Source: Natrinema sp031626495 (lineage in GTDB: Archaea > Halobacteriota > Halobacteria > Halobacteriales > Natrialbaceae). Taken from it: a stretch of DNA of 64,000 nt. The position numbers and the translations under genes were made by a program. Below, piece after piece: positions 36,975 to 47,108 of the stretch. Where the stretch lies: the NCBI RefSeq assembly GCF_031626495.1, contig NZ_JAMQOJ010000006.1, forward strand, positions 399,436 to 463,435, read 5' to 3'. Positions within the stretch are counted from its first letter, which is position 1; every line of letters begins with the position of its first letter. Below the pieces are notes generated by a model that saw only the letters and a list, made by a program, of their open reading frames with translations, had not been told where the DNA came from and did no database searches.

Positions 36975-37222
36975 GTACTAATAGACGGTAGTCAGTTATT
37001 CCACCCCACTAATATTAGAACAAGATAGTAAACCCGTGTAGTGAGTGTATTAGGTCCTCTTGCCCCTTCCACCGTTCAAATAAACCTGGGTTAGATGAAA
37101 TTCGGTGAGGGGATCTCGACAGTCCCCCTGAGTGGTAGGTACCGAGTGCAGCACAGGTCGACATACGTTGCACTGTGACATTCGAGTGGTTTTTAGTACC
37201 GGGCACTGAATTACGGATATCG

Positions 37223-38746
37223 ATGACGGATGCATCAGGAGCGGTTCGTCGTTCGCCGATCATTCGCGTTTCGGCGGATATCGGAGCAAACCGTGGTAAT
37301 CGCGTTTGCGCTGCCGCCCGCGACGCTGTAGGCTCCGTTCCGGTCGTCCGAACGGGCCCAACTGGGATCGGTGAGCACGAACCGTTGCTCCTAGCGACCG
37401 ACGGCGGACGGACAGCGTTCTTCAATTCGCCATCCCTGTCGGCGGCTCGCGAAGTTGCGACCGAACTAAATTCGAGCGGACTACCAATTGCCTGCGCCGA
37501 TGCGGTCGTTGAACACGATCCAGACGTCCTGTCGCTCCCGATTCCAGACAGTGGACCGCTGTCGGTCGGTCATCGCCGCCTCCTCGGGCCGTGTGGATGG
37601 ATTGACCCACTCAACCCGGGCGATTACGACCTCCGTTCAAAAGAACAGAACGTTGACGCAGTTGCGGACGCAGGGATACTCGGCCGCGGTAGGGGAGACG
37701 CGCACGTGGACGAACCGGTCGTCAAGGCGTGGGAACTGGCCCGCGAGACGGACGGCAAGCCCGTCGTCGTTGTCAACGCGAACGAGTCCGACGACCGACA
37801 GCAGGCCGATCGAACGCTGCTAGCCGCCGCACCGATTGCGGTCCTCGACGGCGTTGCGGCGGTTGCGGCGGTTGTCGGTGCCGAAGACGCGGTACTCTAT
37901 CTGAACGAGCGTGAAACGGCGCTCCAGCGCCATGTACAGCAGGCCGTAAACGCGGCTGCGGACGAACTCCCAGTTATTCCCGATATCGTCGCTGGTCCCG
38001 ACGAGTACCGCGCTGGCGCACCGACGACCGCGCTCGAGGCGATGGAGGGAGCGGATCGGCTCGAGCCGCGCCGGCAGCCGCCGACGCCGGCCGAGTACGG
38101 CCTCTACGGTCGACCGACAGTCGTGCATACGCCGCGGACGTTCGCGCAGGTACAGCGAGCGCTTCGCGAACCGACGTCGTTCGACGTGGACGCCTCGGAT
38201 CCGGGGACGCGGCTCGTGACCGTCACCGGCGACGTCGACGAGCCGGCGACCATCGAATTAGAGTCAAAAACGACACTCGCGGCGACTCAGGACGCCGTTT
38301 CGATGAACGGTCCGTTCAAGATGGCCTGCATCGGCGGGGTTTTCGGCGGGATAACCGCCGATCTGGACGTTGCTCCCACCGCCCAGTCGCTTTCAGCCGC
38401 GGGTCTCGGGACCGACGGTGTCGTCGAACTATTGAGCGACGACCGCTGTGTGGTCGCGATCGCTGGTGAGCGGGCACGATTCGCCGCCGAAGAAAACAGC
38501 GGTCGCTGCGTACCGGGCCGCGAGGGAACGAAACAACTCACGGAATTGCTCCGCGAAATCTACCGCGGGTCGTTCCGGAGCGCCGACATCCGCGAATTAG
38601 GACGAGTGATGGAGCGTTCGAGTAACTGCCAGATCGGGGCCCATGCACCGCGGCCCGTTCTAACAGCCATCGACGAGTTCGGATCCGAGTTTCGGGGTCA
38701 CGCCGACGGGCGGTGCCCGAGTGGGACGTGTACTGAGAAACTATGA
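37223..38746 (+). CDS. NuoF-like formate dehydrogenase beta subunit
   Basis: A 507-residue protein similar to NuoF/FdsB, the flavin and Fe-S subunit that passes electrons to or from NAD. An altered FMN region (GILGRGRGDAHVDEP, then VVVVNANESDDRQQADRTLL) is followed by a SLBB-like part (VTVTGDVDEPATIEL). The C-terminal Fe-S region reads ENSGRCVPGREGT and later SNCQIG. The usual motif is ESCG-x-C-x2-C, so two of four cluster cysteines are Ser and Gly here. The ATG at 37223 has a TATA-like gtttttagt about 28 bases upstream. Its stop overlaps the FdhA start by four bases, so the two proteins are made together. Confidence 0.78.
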   Translation: MTDASGAVRRSPIIRVSADIGANRGNRVCAAARDAVGSVPVVRTGPTGIGEHEPLLLATDGGRTAFFNSPSLSAAREVATELNSSGLPIACADAVVEHDPDVLSLPIPDSGPLSVGHRRLLGPCGWIDPLNPGDYDLRSKEQNVDAVADAGILGRGRGDAHVDEPVVKAWELARETDGKPVVVVNANESDDRQQADRTLLAAAPIAVLDGVAAVAAVVGAEDAVLYLNERETALQRHVQQAVNAAADELPVIPDIVAGPDEYRAGAPTTALEAMEGADRLEPRRQPPTPAEYGLYGRPTVVHTPRTFAQVQRALREPTSFDVDASDPGTRLVTVTGDVDEPATIELESKTTLAATQDAVSMNGPFKMACIGGVFGGITADLDVAPTAQSLSAAGLGTDGVVELLSDDRCVVAIAGERARFAAEENSGRCVPGREGTKQLTELLREIYRGSFRSADIRELGRVMERSSNCQIGAHAPRPVLTAIDEFGSEFRGHADGRCPSGTCTEKL

Positions 38747-41700
38747 GTACGGACAAGCCACTGCCACGAGTACCGGAGGTCGACGACCAGCGAGAACAGA
38801 CACCGGTGACGGCAACGTTCAAGACCGGCACTGCGAACGATCCACCCGCTGGTTCCGGCGGCGAGGAACCAACGACCCTCTCGATCAACGGACAGTCGGT
38901 GACCGTTCCGCCTGGGTCGACCGTCATCGACGCGATACAAGCCGTCGACGACGAGACGGTGTCCGTCAGCCCGGGCGCAGACGGCCTCGAGGACGACGCC
39001 GACGTTCCCGCTCTGTGTTACTACGATCGGGAAGGCGACGCGAGCGACGAGATCGGGCCGCGAAGCGAGTGTCGGACCTGTATGGTCGAGACTGACGAAC
39101 ACGGCCTTGTTCCCTCCTGCTCGTTTCCCGCCGAGGACGGGCTGACGGTCAGGACCGATACTCCCGACGCCGAGGAGAGCCGAAGTGTCAACCTCGATCT
39201 CGTCCTGTCGAACCACAACCTCCGCTGTACGACCTGTAACGGAAACGGCCGATGCGAACTGCAAGACGCCGCGATCAGCGAGGACGTCGACCATCCGCGC
39301 TACGGCGTGTTCGCGGACCGAGACGAGTACGAACCGCTCGACGACACCTCGTCGTTCATCCAGATCGACCGCAACAAGTGCATCCTCTGTAACCGGTGTG
39401 TCGAGGGCTGCAACGACGTGCAAGTCGAAGGCGTACTCCGCATCGAGGGCCACGGTGAGGACACGCGGATCGGGTTCCAGTCAGACGCCGAGACGATGGC
39501 CGAGTCCGAGTGTGTTTCCTGCGGTCACTGCGCCACCGTCTGTCCGACTGGTGCGCTCACCGAGAAGGGCATCGGCGGTGCCGCGACGCTGCCGCTTCCC
39601 GGGTTCACCCAGCGCAATTCCATCGGGGACGTCATCGACACCGACGATGTCGAGACGCTCGACGACACAACCGCTCCCAATCGATCGCCCATACCAGGCG
39701 AGACCGGAACTGGTGGTTTGGCTGGAGCGTCCGGTGACGACGAAACTGGGCTTGCCCGCTTCATGCAAGGCGCTAAAACGCGCGCAACGGAACTAGCCGG
39801 CGAGTACGGCCGCAAAGCGATGATGGCCGGCGAACACACCGCCGAGAGCGTCGCAATGAATACGCTGCCAGAGGGACGGCTCTTCGACATCGCCGATTTC
39901 GTCAGCGACGTTCGCCTTGACCGCATCGAGACCGCGGAGACGACATGTGGGTTCTGTGCAGTCGGCTGTCGCTTCGAGATGTGGGGCAAAGACGGCAACG
40001 CGATCGGTGTTGAGCCGGTCGACGACCCGTCTGCAGCACCCGCTAATAACTTCTCGACCTGCGTGAAAGGGAAGTTCGGCCACGAATTCGCGAACAGCGA
40101 CCGGCGACTCACCGATCCGCTCGTCCGGACTGAGTCCGGCGAGTTCAAGCCGGTCTCATGGGACGACGCGCTTACGCACGTCGCTGAAAACCTCCGCGAC
40201 ATTCAGGACGAGCACGGCGTCGATGCCGTCAGCTGTCTCGCATCGTCGAAGGGTACCAACGAAGAAGCCTATCTCGTCCAGAAGTTCGCCCGGCAGGTTC
40301 TGGGAACGAAGAATATCGACAACTGCGCCCGTCTGTGTCACTCCTCGACGGTGGCGGCCCTCCAGCAGACGCTGGGCTACGGCGCGATGACCAACCGCAT
40401 CAACGAAGACGTCGGCGAGGCCGATGCCTATCTCATCACTGGATCAAACACGACCGAGTCCCATCCGGTGTTGGCGACACGCATCAAGCAGAACGTCCGT
40501 GACGGAGCCGATCTAGTAGTGTTTGATCCGCGGAAAGTCGGCATCGCCGAACACGCCGATCAGTACACCCGGACCAAGCCGGGCTACGACGTGGCCTGGA
40601 TTAACGGGCTGATCCGGTATATCATCGAACACGGCCTCCACGACGAGAGTTTCATCGAACGAAATACGACGGGCTTCGACGACCTCCGCGAGAAGGTCCA
40701 ACCGTACACACCCGAACGCGTTGAGGAGGTCGCCGGCGTTCCCGCCGAGGAACTCGAGGCGGCCGCTGAGACGCTCGCCGAGGCCGATACCGTCGTCTTC
40801 GGATGGGCGATGGGCATGACGCAGTCGAGCCACGGCACGCAGAACATCCTGGCACTCGCGAACCTCGCGCTCACGCTCGGGCAGCTCGGGAAACCGGGGG
40901 CCGGTCTCTCTCCGTTCCGTGGCCAGAACAATGTGCAGGGCGGCGGTGGTGATATGGGGACGCTCCCCGGGAGCCTGCCCGGCTACCAGGACCCATCCGA
41001 CGACGAGATCGGGAAGAAGTTTGCGGACGTCTGGGGAGACCGTCCACCGGTCGAACCCGGTCTCAAGGTCCCAGAGATGTTCGCTGAAGCGCACGATGGT
41101 AACCTGCGTGGCATGTATATCGTCGGCGAAAACCCTGCTCTCTCCGAGCCGAACGTCGAACACGCCGGTGAGGCCCTGGAGGCACTGGACTTCCTCGTCG
41201 TCCAGGACATCTTCATGACCGAGACGGCGGAACACGCTGACGTGATCCTCCCCGCGGCGACGTCACCGGAGAAACACGGGACATTCACGAACACGGAGCG
41301 CCGTATCCAGCGCGTCCGCCCGACAACCGAGCCACCTGGAAACGCACGTCAGGACTGGGAAATCACCCAGGAGCTGGCGAATCGCCTGGGGTATAGCTGG
41401 GACTACGACCATCCCCAGGAGATCATGGATGAGATCAGCCATCTCGTGCCGCTCTATGGTGGCGTCAGCTACGATCGCCTCGAAGAGACCCCCGAGCACG
41501 GGCTCCAGTGGCCGGTGCCAGACGAAGACCACCCCGGAACGCCGTATCTGTACGACTACGAGGAGGGCAACTTCAATTTTGACGACGGGCTCGCCCGCTT
41601 CGTCCCGGCAGACAGCGGGCAACCCGGGGAAATTTCCGACGAAGACTACCCGCTGACGCTCACCTCCGGTCGCGTCCTCTATCACTGGCACACCGGACAG

Positions 41701-42072
41701 CTCACCCGCCGTGTCGAGGGACTCATGAGCCACGTGGGCGAGAGCTTCGTCGAACTCCACCCTGAACTGGCCGCACAGGTCGGCATCGACGACGAGGACT
41801 ACGTTCGCGTCGAGTCCCGGCGCGGCGAGATCGTCGTCAAAGCACAGGTGACCGACCGCGTCGACGCGGGGACGTTGTTCATCCCGATGCACTTCGCCGC
41901 CGGAGCGGTCAACAAACTCACACAGGAAACGTTCGATCCGACATCTGGAATTCCAGAGTACAAGGTCTCAAGCGTCCGTGTCGAACCGCTCGGCCCGGAA
42001 ACTGATGCGGACGTGCTGCAAACGGCTGATGTCGGGGCAGGCACTGCCGAGACTACTGGCACCGACGATTGA
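38743..42072 (+). CDS. fdhA: formate dehydrogenase alpha subunit (Mo/W bis-MGD)
   Basis: A 1109-residue catalytic subunit. In order: a [2Fe-2S] ferredoxin domain (cysteines in ALCYYDREG and SECRTCMVE), a His-Cys [4Fe-4S] site (LRCTTCNGNGRCE), two ferredoxin clusters (CILCNRCVEGC and CVSCGHCATVC), then the bis-MGD oxidoreductase with TCGFCAVGC near residue 405. The metal ligand is Cys532 followed by His533 in NCARLCHSST, as in cysteine-type formate dehydrogenases. It oxidises formate to CO2; formate would arise from N-formylkynurenine or N-formylmaleamate in this region (inference). An extra linker near 300-390 is unusual. The wtp transporter may supply W or Mo. Confidence 0.88.
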   Translation: MSTDKPLPRVPEVDDQREQTPVTATFKTGTANDPPAGSGGEEPTTLSINGQSVTVPPGSTVIDAIQAVDDETVSVSPGADGLEDDADVPALCYYDREGDASDEIGPRSECRTCMVETDEHGLVPSCSFPAEDGLTVRTDTPDAEESRSVNLDLVLSNHNLRCTTCNGNGRCELQDAAISEDVDHPRYGVFADRDEYEPLDDTSSFIQIDRNKCILCNRCVEGCNDVQVEGVLRIEGHGEDTRIGFQSDAETMAESECVSCGHCATVCPTGALTEKGIGGAATLPLPGFTQRNSIGDVIDTDDVETLDDTTAPNRSPIPGETGTGGLAGASGDDETGLARFMQGAKTRATELAGEYGRKAMMAGEHTAESVAMNTLPEGRLFDIADFVSDVRLDRIETAETTCGFCAVGCRFEMWGKDGNAIGVEPVDDPSAAPANNFSTCVKGKFGHEFANSDRRLTDPLVRTESGEFKPVSWDDALTHVAENLRDIQDEHGVDAVSCLASSKGTNEEAYLVQKFARQVLGTKNIDNCARLCHSSTVAALQQTLGYGAMTNRINEDVGEADAYLITGSNTTESHPVLATRIKQNVRDGADLVVFDPRKVGIAEHADQYTRTKPGYDVAWINGLIRYIIEHGLHDESFIERNTTGFDDLREKVQPYTPERVEEVAGVPAEELEAAAETLAEADTVVFGWAMGMTQSSHGTQNILALANLALTLGQLGKPGAGLSPFRGQNNVQGGGGDMGTLPGSLPGYQDPSDDEIGKKFADVWGDRPPVEPGLKVPEMFAEAHDGNLRGMYIVGENPALSEPNVEHAGEALEALDFLVVQDIFMTETAEHADVILPAATSPEKHGTFTNTERRIQRVRPTTEPPGNARQDWEITQELANRLGYSWDYDHPQEIMDEISHLVPLYGGVSYDRLEETPEHGLQWPVPDEDHPGTPYLYDYEEGNFNFDDGLARFVPADSGQPGEISDEDYPLTLTSGRVLYHWHTGQLTRRVEGLMSHVGESFVELHPELAAQVGIDDEDYVRVESRRGEIVVKAQVTDRVDAGTLFIPMHFAAGAVNKLTQETFDPTSGIPEYKVSSVRVEPLGPETDADVLQTADVGAGTAETTGTDD

Positions 42073-42246
42073 GGCGTCTCGCTATCGAAGTCAGCGATCG
42101 AGTATCCCTCTGGCGACCGGACGTGATAGCTACCTCGATAGCGGTTGAAAATGGTGAATTCTATGAGAGACGCTGGCGAATACTCTCATGGAACGACCAG
42201 ACGAAGTAGAGTTCCGGTGACCTACGAGCGAGCGACAGCGGCAACC

Positions 42247-44064
42247 TCACTCGGTATCGCCTCGACCGAGAGACGCCTCTTGCGTCCAGTCCGCAGGCGG
42301 AGTATCGAGTGGCGTCTCGCTGTCGACGACATCGGTTAGTCCGAGTCGCTCGAGCGTCGCGGGGAGCGGTCGTCCGTTCGGTCCCCAGCCCCTGGCCGCA
42401 TAGTACCGGTCGATCGCCCGCTCGAAGTCGTCCTGATCGATCGCACTGGCTTCGTTTTGAGCGCTTGGAAGCGGGTCGCGAAAGACCGCCGGGAGACTAT
42501 CGTCGTCTCTATCGAACCCTTCCCGAGCGTTGAACAGTCGGACGAGCGTCCAGACCCGTTCGCCGAGTCGGTAGAGGTCACTCGCATCGTATTCGCGGCC
42601 GAGCGCGGCCAGCCATTCGGCGCCCAGATCGTCGAAAACGTCTCCGAGGAAGTCATCCGTTGGAAGGCTCCAGAGCACTGAACGGACGTTCTGTGCGGTG
42701 ATGACGGCCTGGACTTGCGTCTCGAGCGTCCACTCCCCGTCGAAGACTTCTCGCTCGAACGGACGGGCTCGACGGTGGCATCCCCCTCGGTCGCTTGTCG
42801 CGTACGCCAGTGCCATGCTTCCCGCCCGCCGAGGATCGTACGACGGAACGGCCATCGACTTCACGGTGGGAATGAACGCCTCGCCACCATACCGGTCGGC
42901 GGCGATGGAGACGCCGTCGGCCAGCGCGTCCGCGACCGGCCCTGCTCGCGTCGCGATCCGCTCGATCAGTGCCGCGGCTCCACTGGCGTCGCCGAACGAG
43001 ACCTCGAGGTCAACGTACCCCGCGTCAGCGGCGCGGATCGCCCACGCGACGGCATTCCCAGCGTCAATGACGTCAATCCCGAGACGATCGCAGACGGCAC
43101 CGAGCGTCGCGACGTCGTCGAAGTCGTCGATTCCGAGCCCGGCCCCCAGCGTCATCGCGGTTGCACCGCGCGGAACGGTGTCCCCCTCGTCGGTTTCGAT
43201 GCGGAACCCACCCGGGTAATCGGCGTCGGGATACTCCCGGTCGACGGCAGACGATTTGACGGCTTCGACGCCGATCGCCTCGCTCTCGTCGAAGGTCGTT
43301 TTCTGCCAGCCTCGAGTCGCGAGCAGCCCCGTCTCGTCAGCGAAATCGAGGCTCTCGATCGTTGCACCCGCGTGTAACCAACGGCCGGTCTCGTGATTCT
43401 GGTAGTCATCGGCGTACTCCCGATGCAGCCTCATGAGTTCGCCTGTCGGTTGAACCGGATCGCCGCGGACGACGATCACTTTCAGGTTCTTTGCGCCCAT
43501 GACGGCACCCGCGCCGCCGCGACCTGCGTGGTGATCACCGCCGTCGGATGCGATTGACGCGTATCGGACCATCGATTCGCCGGCCGGACCGATACATGCG
43601 GTCGCGGCGTCGGGAAACGCGTCCGCGACGGCCTCGGTATCAACACCGGAAAGTTCGTTGGCGGAGCTGAGTTCGACCCCGTCGCCGCCGATCTGAAGCG
43701 CGACTGGTGAGTCTGCACGACCTGTCACGAGAAGGCCGAGACAGTTGGGAAGGGCGCCTGCGAGGCGAGCGGGAAACCGCCCGCCAGCATACGAATCGAG
43801 GAATCCGCCGGTGAGCGGTGATTTCGTAACCGCCGCATACCTCGTTTCGCCAGGGAGATAGCCAGAGCACGGACCGAGCAAGACACCGAGGACGTTGTTC
43901 GGCCCCAACGGATCTACGTCCGCCTCGAGTTCCGCGTACAGATACCGGGCACCGAGCCCTTTCCCGCCAAGGAACCGTCGTCGCCATCGCTCCGGGACGC
44001 GTTCGCGACGGATCGTCCGCGTCGTGAGGTCGATTCGCACGACGTGGTCGCGTGTCTGTATCAT
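42247..44064 (-). CDS. aldehyde ferredoxin oxidoreductase homologue lacking Fe-S cysteines
   Basis: A 605-residue member of the tungsten AOR family. The N-terminal tungstopterin domain is clear (GGKGLGARYLY, GPCSGYLPGETRY, SYAGGRFPARL, GRGGAGAVMGAKNLK). Normal AORs then have a C-x2-C-x3-C cluster motif after the TR-NFQ-like segment. Here that place (about residues 275-290) reads SSAVDREYPDADYPGGF with no cysteine. The fourth ligand, near 455-470, is also absent (ITAQNVRSVLW). It should therefore lack the [4Fe-4S] cluster that links the pterin to ferredoxin. The conserved GCHRRARP block remains. The ATG at 44064 has a TATA-like ggtttatc 27 bases upstream. Confidence 0.82.
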   Translation of the reverse strand: MIQTRDHVVRIDLTTRTIRRERVPERWRRRFLGGKGLGARYLYAELEADVDPLGPNNVLGVLLGPCSGYLPGETRYAAVTKSPLTGGFLDSYAGGRFPARLAGALPNCLGLLVTGRADSPVALQIGGDGVELSSANELSGVDTEAVADAFPDAATACIGPAGESMVRYASIASDGGDHHAGRGGAGAVMGAKNLKVIVVRGDPVQPTGELMRLHREYADDYQNHETGRWLHAGATIESLDFADETGLLATRGWQKTTFDESEAIGVEAVKSSAVDREYPDADYPGGFRIETDEGDTVPRGATAMTLGAGLGIDDFDDVATLGAVCDRLGIDVIDAGNAVAWAIRAADAGYVDLEVSFGDASGAAALIERIATRAGPVADALADGVSIAADRYGGEAFIPTVKSMAVPSYDPRRAGSMALAYATSDRGGCHRRARPFEREVFDGEWTLETQVQAVITAQNVRSVLWSLPTDDFLGDVFDDLGAEWLAALGREYDASDLYRLGERVWTLVRLFNAREGFDRDDDSLPAVFRDPLPSAQNEASAIDQDDFERAIDRYYAARGWGPNGRPLPATLERLGLTDVVDSETPLDTPPADWTQEASLGRGDTE

Positions 44065-44778
44065 ACCCACCAATGCGAGCGCTTTTGATAAACCCCTTCT
44101 GAATCCTTGTAGATCTGGCCCGCCAACTTGGTTGTGGTCTATCGGTGAACACTCTAATAACCGGCCTGCGGCCGGTGGTTATCTAGAAAATGGTACTGAT
44201 TTCGCCGGTGCCGATCGGTTGTATGATGAGCTCACGGTAGTCCCCGTCCCGCCTGACGTTCCGGCAGGCCTCAGTGGGTCGAACAGAAAGGGAATTAGAT
44301 TCGCGAGTTTCAGAGCATCGAGATGGGACAGAATCGACTCAAAGTCCACTAAGTCCTATTTCTGAATAGGATGGGCGCGTTTAATAATATCTGATTTTAG
44401 ATATTTGTTGGGACAGATTTATGTGATACACGTTCTATCGTTGAACTGTCGCGTTCCTACTGACGCGACAGACATTGCCAGACATGTCAGCCCTATCGTG
44501 GGAGTTCGCTGTAACCCTCCTACGGCTCTGGGCTGTTAGTACTCCTTGCGAGAGACATCACGTATTGAATGAAGAGATTATCACATCACTGCAGTCAATT
44601 TATCTATGGGAAACACAAGCGCTATATAAATCATCTTTTAGTTGCCTCCAGGATTATATGATAGACCGTTCCGGTTAGGTTTCAGCATTAGCATCCACTG
44701 CCCTTGCTGACGGTCTTGTGGACCTATGTGCACTGAGAGATTTGTTCAGGCCGCTACAACCATAAATACTCCAGATGA
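44065..44778. other. gene-free region with inverted repeats
   Basis: About 710 bases. Two hairpins are visible: a GGCC-tgc-GGCC stem with AACC/GGTT extension near 44157-44182, and CTGTCGCG (44446-44453) facing CGCGACAG (44464-44471). No protein or RNA gene is recognised. Confidence 0.5.
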
Positions 44779-46326
44779 CTATAATTTCTCGTTGATGAGG
44801 CCGTGATACTGTTCCATCTTGCTAAGGGGTTGCGGTGCCGTAAGGTAGCTCACGAGTACGAATAGAGCGGAGTTGATCACTGTCGCAGTCAGAATGCCCG
44901 GAACAAGCGGTGTGATGTAGGGATTCGGGATTAACTGCAGTTGGAACAGAGCGAGGAACAGCGTACCGACGGCCGGCGAAATGATCGCTGCCTCCGTAGA
45001 CGCACGCGGCCAGACGACTGCACCAATCAGCAATGGGAGTAACTGGACCGAAACTGCAACGACGAAGAGCGCAAGTGGGGTAATAAGGCTGGAGTACACA
45101 AGTGCGCCGACAACGCCTGCGAGCATCGTTATGATGACTACAGCTCTGTTGAGGACCAGTTCCCGTTCCTCCGAGATGTCTGGACTGATGAACGCTCTCA
45201 CGAAGTCGCGTGATACAGTAGCCGCCATCACGTGTGCATAGGAGTCGGTCGTGGAAACGATCGCGGCCAACACGCCTACGAGGAATAAGACGGCGAGACC
45301 GAACGGCATCACGTCGAACGCGAGGAGCGAAGACACCGTATCGGGATTTGTCCCTTCGGGGAGTACGGTCTTGCCGTAAATTCCGACGAAGCTGGTCCCG
45401 AACACGTAAATCAACGTGAGGACACCGACGATCATCGCAGCAATCTTAGCGAAGTTTCGTTCAGCGTCGACCGAATACATACGGATCCACCCCGCTGGTG
45501 AAGCCAGTGTGTTCCCTACTGTGAACAGGACTCCGACAATGAGGATGATCTCTGGCGTGAAAAGGCCCGTTATGCCGGGAGCCGTAATGTACCCGCTACG
45601 CGTCTCGCCAAGGCTATTGAAGACTGCATCAACGCTCCCAGCATGGCTCACGATGAAAATACCGAACGCGCCGAGGAGAATCGAAATCAAGGCCCCGTTG
45701 AACGTGTCCAGATAAGCGATACCACGCATCCCCGTACTGGCGAGATGTAACGTGATGACGAAGGCGAGAACGAGAACGCCTAACTCGAAGGAGACGATCC
45801 CGCCGGTCAGAATCTTCAGTATGAGACCGCCAGCAAGTAGTTGGGCGACGATGTACGTCGTGTTGAATGCGACGCTCGAAATGACCGTATAGAGGCGGAC
45901 CGTATCGCTTTGGTAGTAGTCTCCAAGCAGATCGCCCGGCGTTTGCAGGTCATGTTCTTTTCCGACGACCCACATACGACGGCCTAAGTACCAAACGGCC
46001 GGCGCGGTTACTGCGTAGCCGATAAGAATCATCACAATGAACGAAAAGCCGACCGCATATACCGTTCCAGGGAAGCCAGCCATGCCAACACCGCTTAAGA
46101 CCGTCGCAACGAGGGTAAGCGAGGCGACGATCCAACCGAGTCCACGAGAGGCAACGATATGGTCGGACAAGTTCTCCGAGTACCCTCGCCGCGCGAGATA
46201 GGTGATGGCAAGAAACGCAACGACGTAGCTAGCGAGTATACCGAGCGTGAGCGGCAACTTCGTCGAGATCGTCTCTGCGAGCTCCGGCGGAAGAGCCTGC
46301 AGCGGGACGAGCAGCCCACTAATCAT
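44779..46326 (-). CDS. sodium:solute symporter (SSS family)
   Basis: A 515-residue membrane protein with about 13 hydrophobic segments. SSS features include GLGWIVASLTLVATVLSGVGMAGFPG near the start, TPGDLLGDYYQSD, and a long run of helices. Family members couple sodium to uptake of sugars, amino acids or organic acids such as pantothenate. It overlaps by eight bases the small membrane gene upstream, a pairing common for organic-acid SSS carriers. Located beside the ring-hydroxylating genes, it may import an aromatic acid (inference). Confidence 0.88.
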   Translation of the reverse strand: MISGLLVPLQALPPELAETISTKLPLTLGILASYVVAFLAITYLARRGYSENLSDHIVASRGLGWIVASLTLVATVLSGVGMAGFPGTVYAVGFSFIVMILIGYAVTAPAVWYLGRRMWVVGKEHDLQTPGDLLGDYYQSDTVRLYTVISSVAFNTTYIVAQLLAGGLILKILTGGIVSFELGVLVLAFVITLHLASTGMRGIAYLDTFNGALISILLGAFGIFIVSHAGSVDAVFNSLGETRSGYITAPGITGLFTPEIILIVGVLFTVGNTLASPAGWIRMYSVDAERNFAKIAAMIVGVLTLIYVFGTSFVGIYGKTVLPEGTNPDTVSSLLAFDVMPFGLAVLFLVGVLAAIVSTTDSYAHVMAATVSRDFVRAFISPDISEERELVLNRAVVIITMLAGVVGALVYSSLITPLALFVVAVSVQLLPLLIGAVVWPRASTEAAIISPAVGTLFLALFQLQLIPNPYITPLVPGILTATVINSALFVLVSYLTAPQPLSKMEQYHGLINEKL

Positions 46327-46633
46327 TTTGGGCCTCCGTATTGTCTCCGAGTTCGGCTACGCTTTCGGACGTAGTGCTTTTAGCGAGCACCACGTAGAGG
46401 CCGAGGATCACGAGCCCCGAGATGAGTAATACCACCCACATCAGTACTGGTAACCCAGCGATCAGCTGATCTCGCGTTCCTACGTATTTTACCCCGAGGT
46501 ACGAGACGATGGTGGTCGCCGTGAAGTATCCGATCATCAACTTCTCCGATGATCGAGCCGATACACCGTATTCGCTCGGAATTTCGTCCGAGTCTGGGCG
46601 CTCTGCTGATCGCCACTTTTCGCTCCAAGGCAT
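46319..46633 (-). CDS. small membrane partner of the SSS symporter
   Basis: A 104-residue protein with a soluble acidic start and two hydrophobic segments (about 35-50 and 60-85), ending in a polar tail. It precedes and overlaps the symporter gene, like the small YhdT/DUF997-type subunits found with some SSS carriers, although family membership is not certain. A TATA-like atatttatatg lies about 30 bases upstream. Confidence 0.65.
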   Translation of the reverse strand: MPWSEKWRSAERPDSDEIPSEYGVSARSSEKLMIGYFTATTIVSYLGVKYVGTRDQLIAGLPVLMWVVLLISGLVILGLYVVLAKSTTSESVAELGDNTEAQND

Positions 46634-46834
46634 GGTTTACCAGATCACGGTAATTACATATAAATATACTGGCCGATTTGAAGTCTTAGTTACACACAGC
46701 GGCAAAATATTCTCATAGATACCGGTTCAGAGACGAAAGAAATACCGGGGTGCAGAAAGTCACACAGTGAGAAAACGGCTCTAAAGGGCAGAGATGAGTA
46801 GTCGATACTGCTGTCTCTGACGGTCACGACGCGT

Positions 46835-47032
46835 TCATGGGTTTAGTCGCTCATACAAGTCGTCCATCGCTTCAGTCCGCAAATCCTGATAGATAGGGCA
46901 TATTGCGTTTTGATTCTCAACGAGTTCCCGGACGACTACTTGACGGATTTCGTGTTCACACGCGCCTGATACCGACTCTCGATGCGGACAGTATTGACAG
47001 CACTCTGACGGAGAGAGCTCGCGGGGAGGCAT
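46835..47032 (-). CDS. Cys-rich 65-residue protein
   Basis: A small acidic protein with CCQYCPHRE, GACEHE and AICPIY, which gives a C-x2-C pair plus two further cysteines that could bind zinc or a small Fe-S cluster. It is chosen from the inner ATG at 47032, because the upstream residues to 47134 do not look like the same protein. It lies 76 bases after the dihydrodiol dehydrogenase gene on the same strand. An electron-carrier or metal-handling role for the Rieske oxygenase is possible but only a guess. Confidence 0.5.
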   Translation of the reverse strand: MPPRELSPSECCQYCPHRESVSGACEHEIRQVVVRELVENQNAICPIYQDLRTEAMDDLYERLNP

Positions 47033-47108
47033 ATGATACTGTATAGCAGGGAGTCTATTGAATGTGTGGGTGCCAGACGTTTGCCGCAACGAGAACAGCG
47101 AATAGATA

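Noticed and set aside
44779..46326. Naming the SSS symporter PanF or PutP
   Set aside because: Substrate-specific residues cannot be judged by eye; only family membership is supported.
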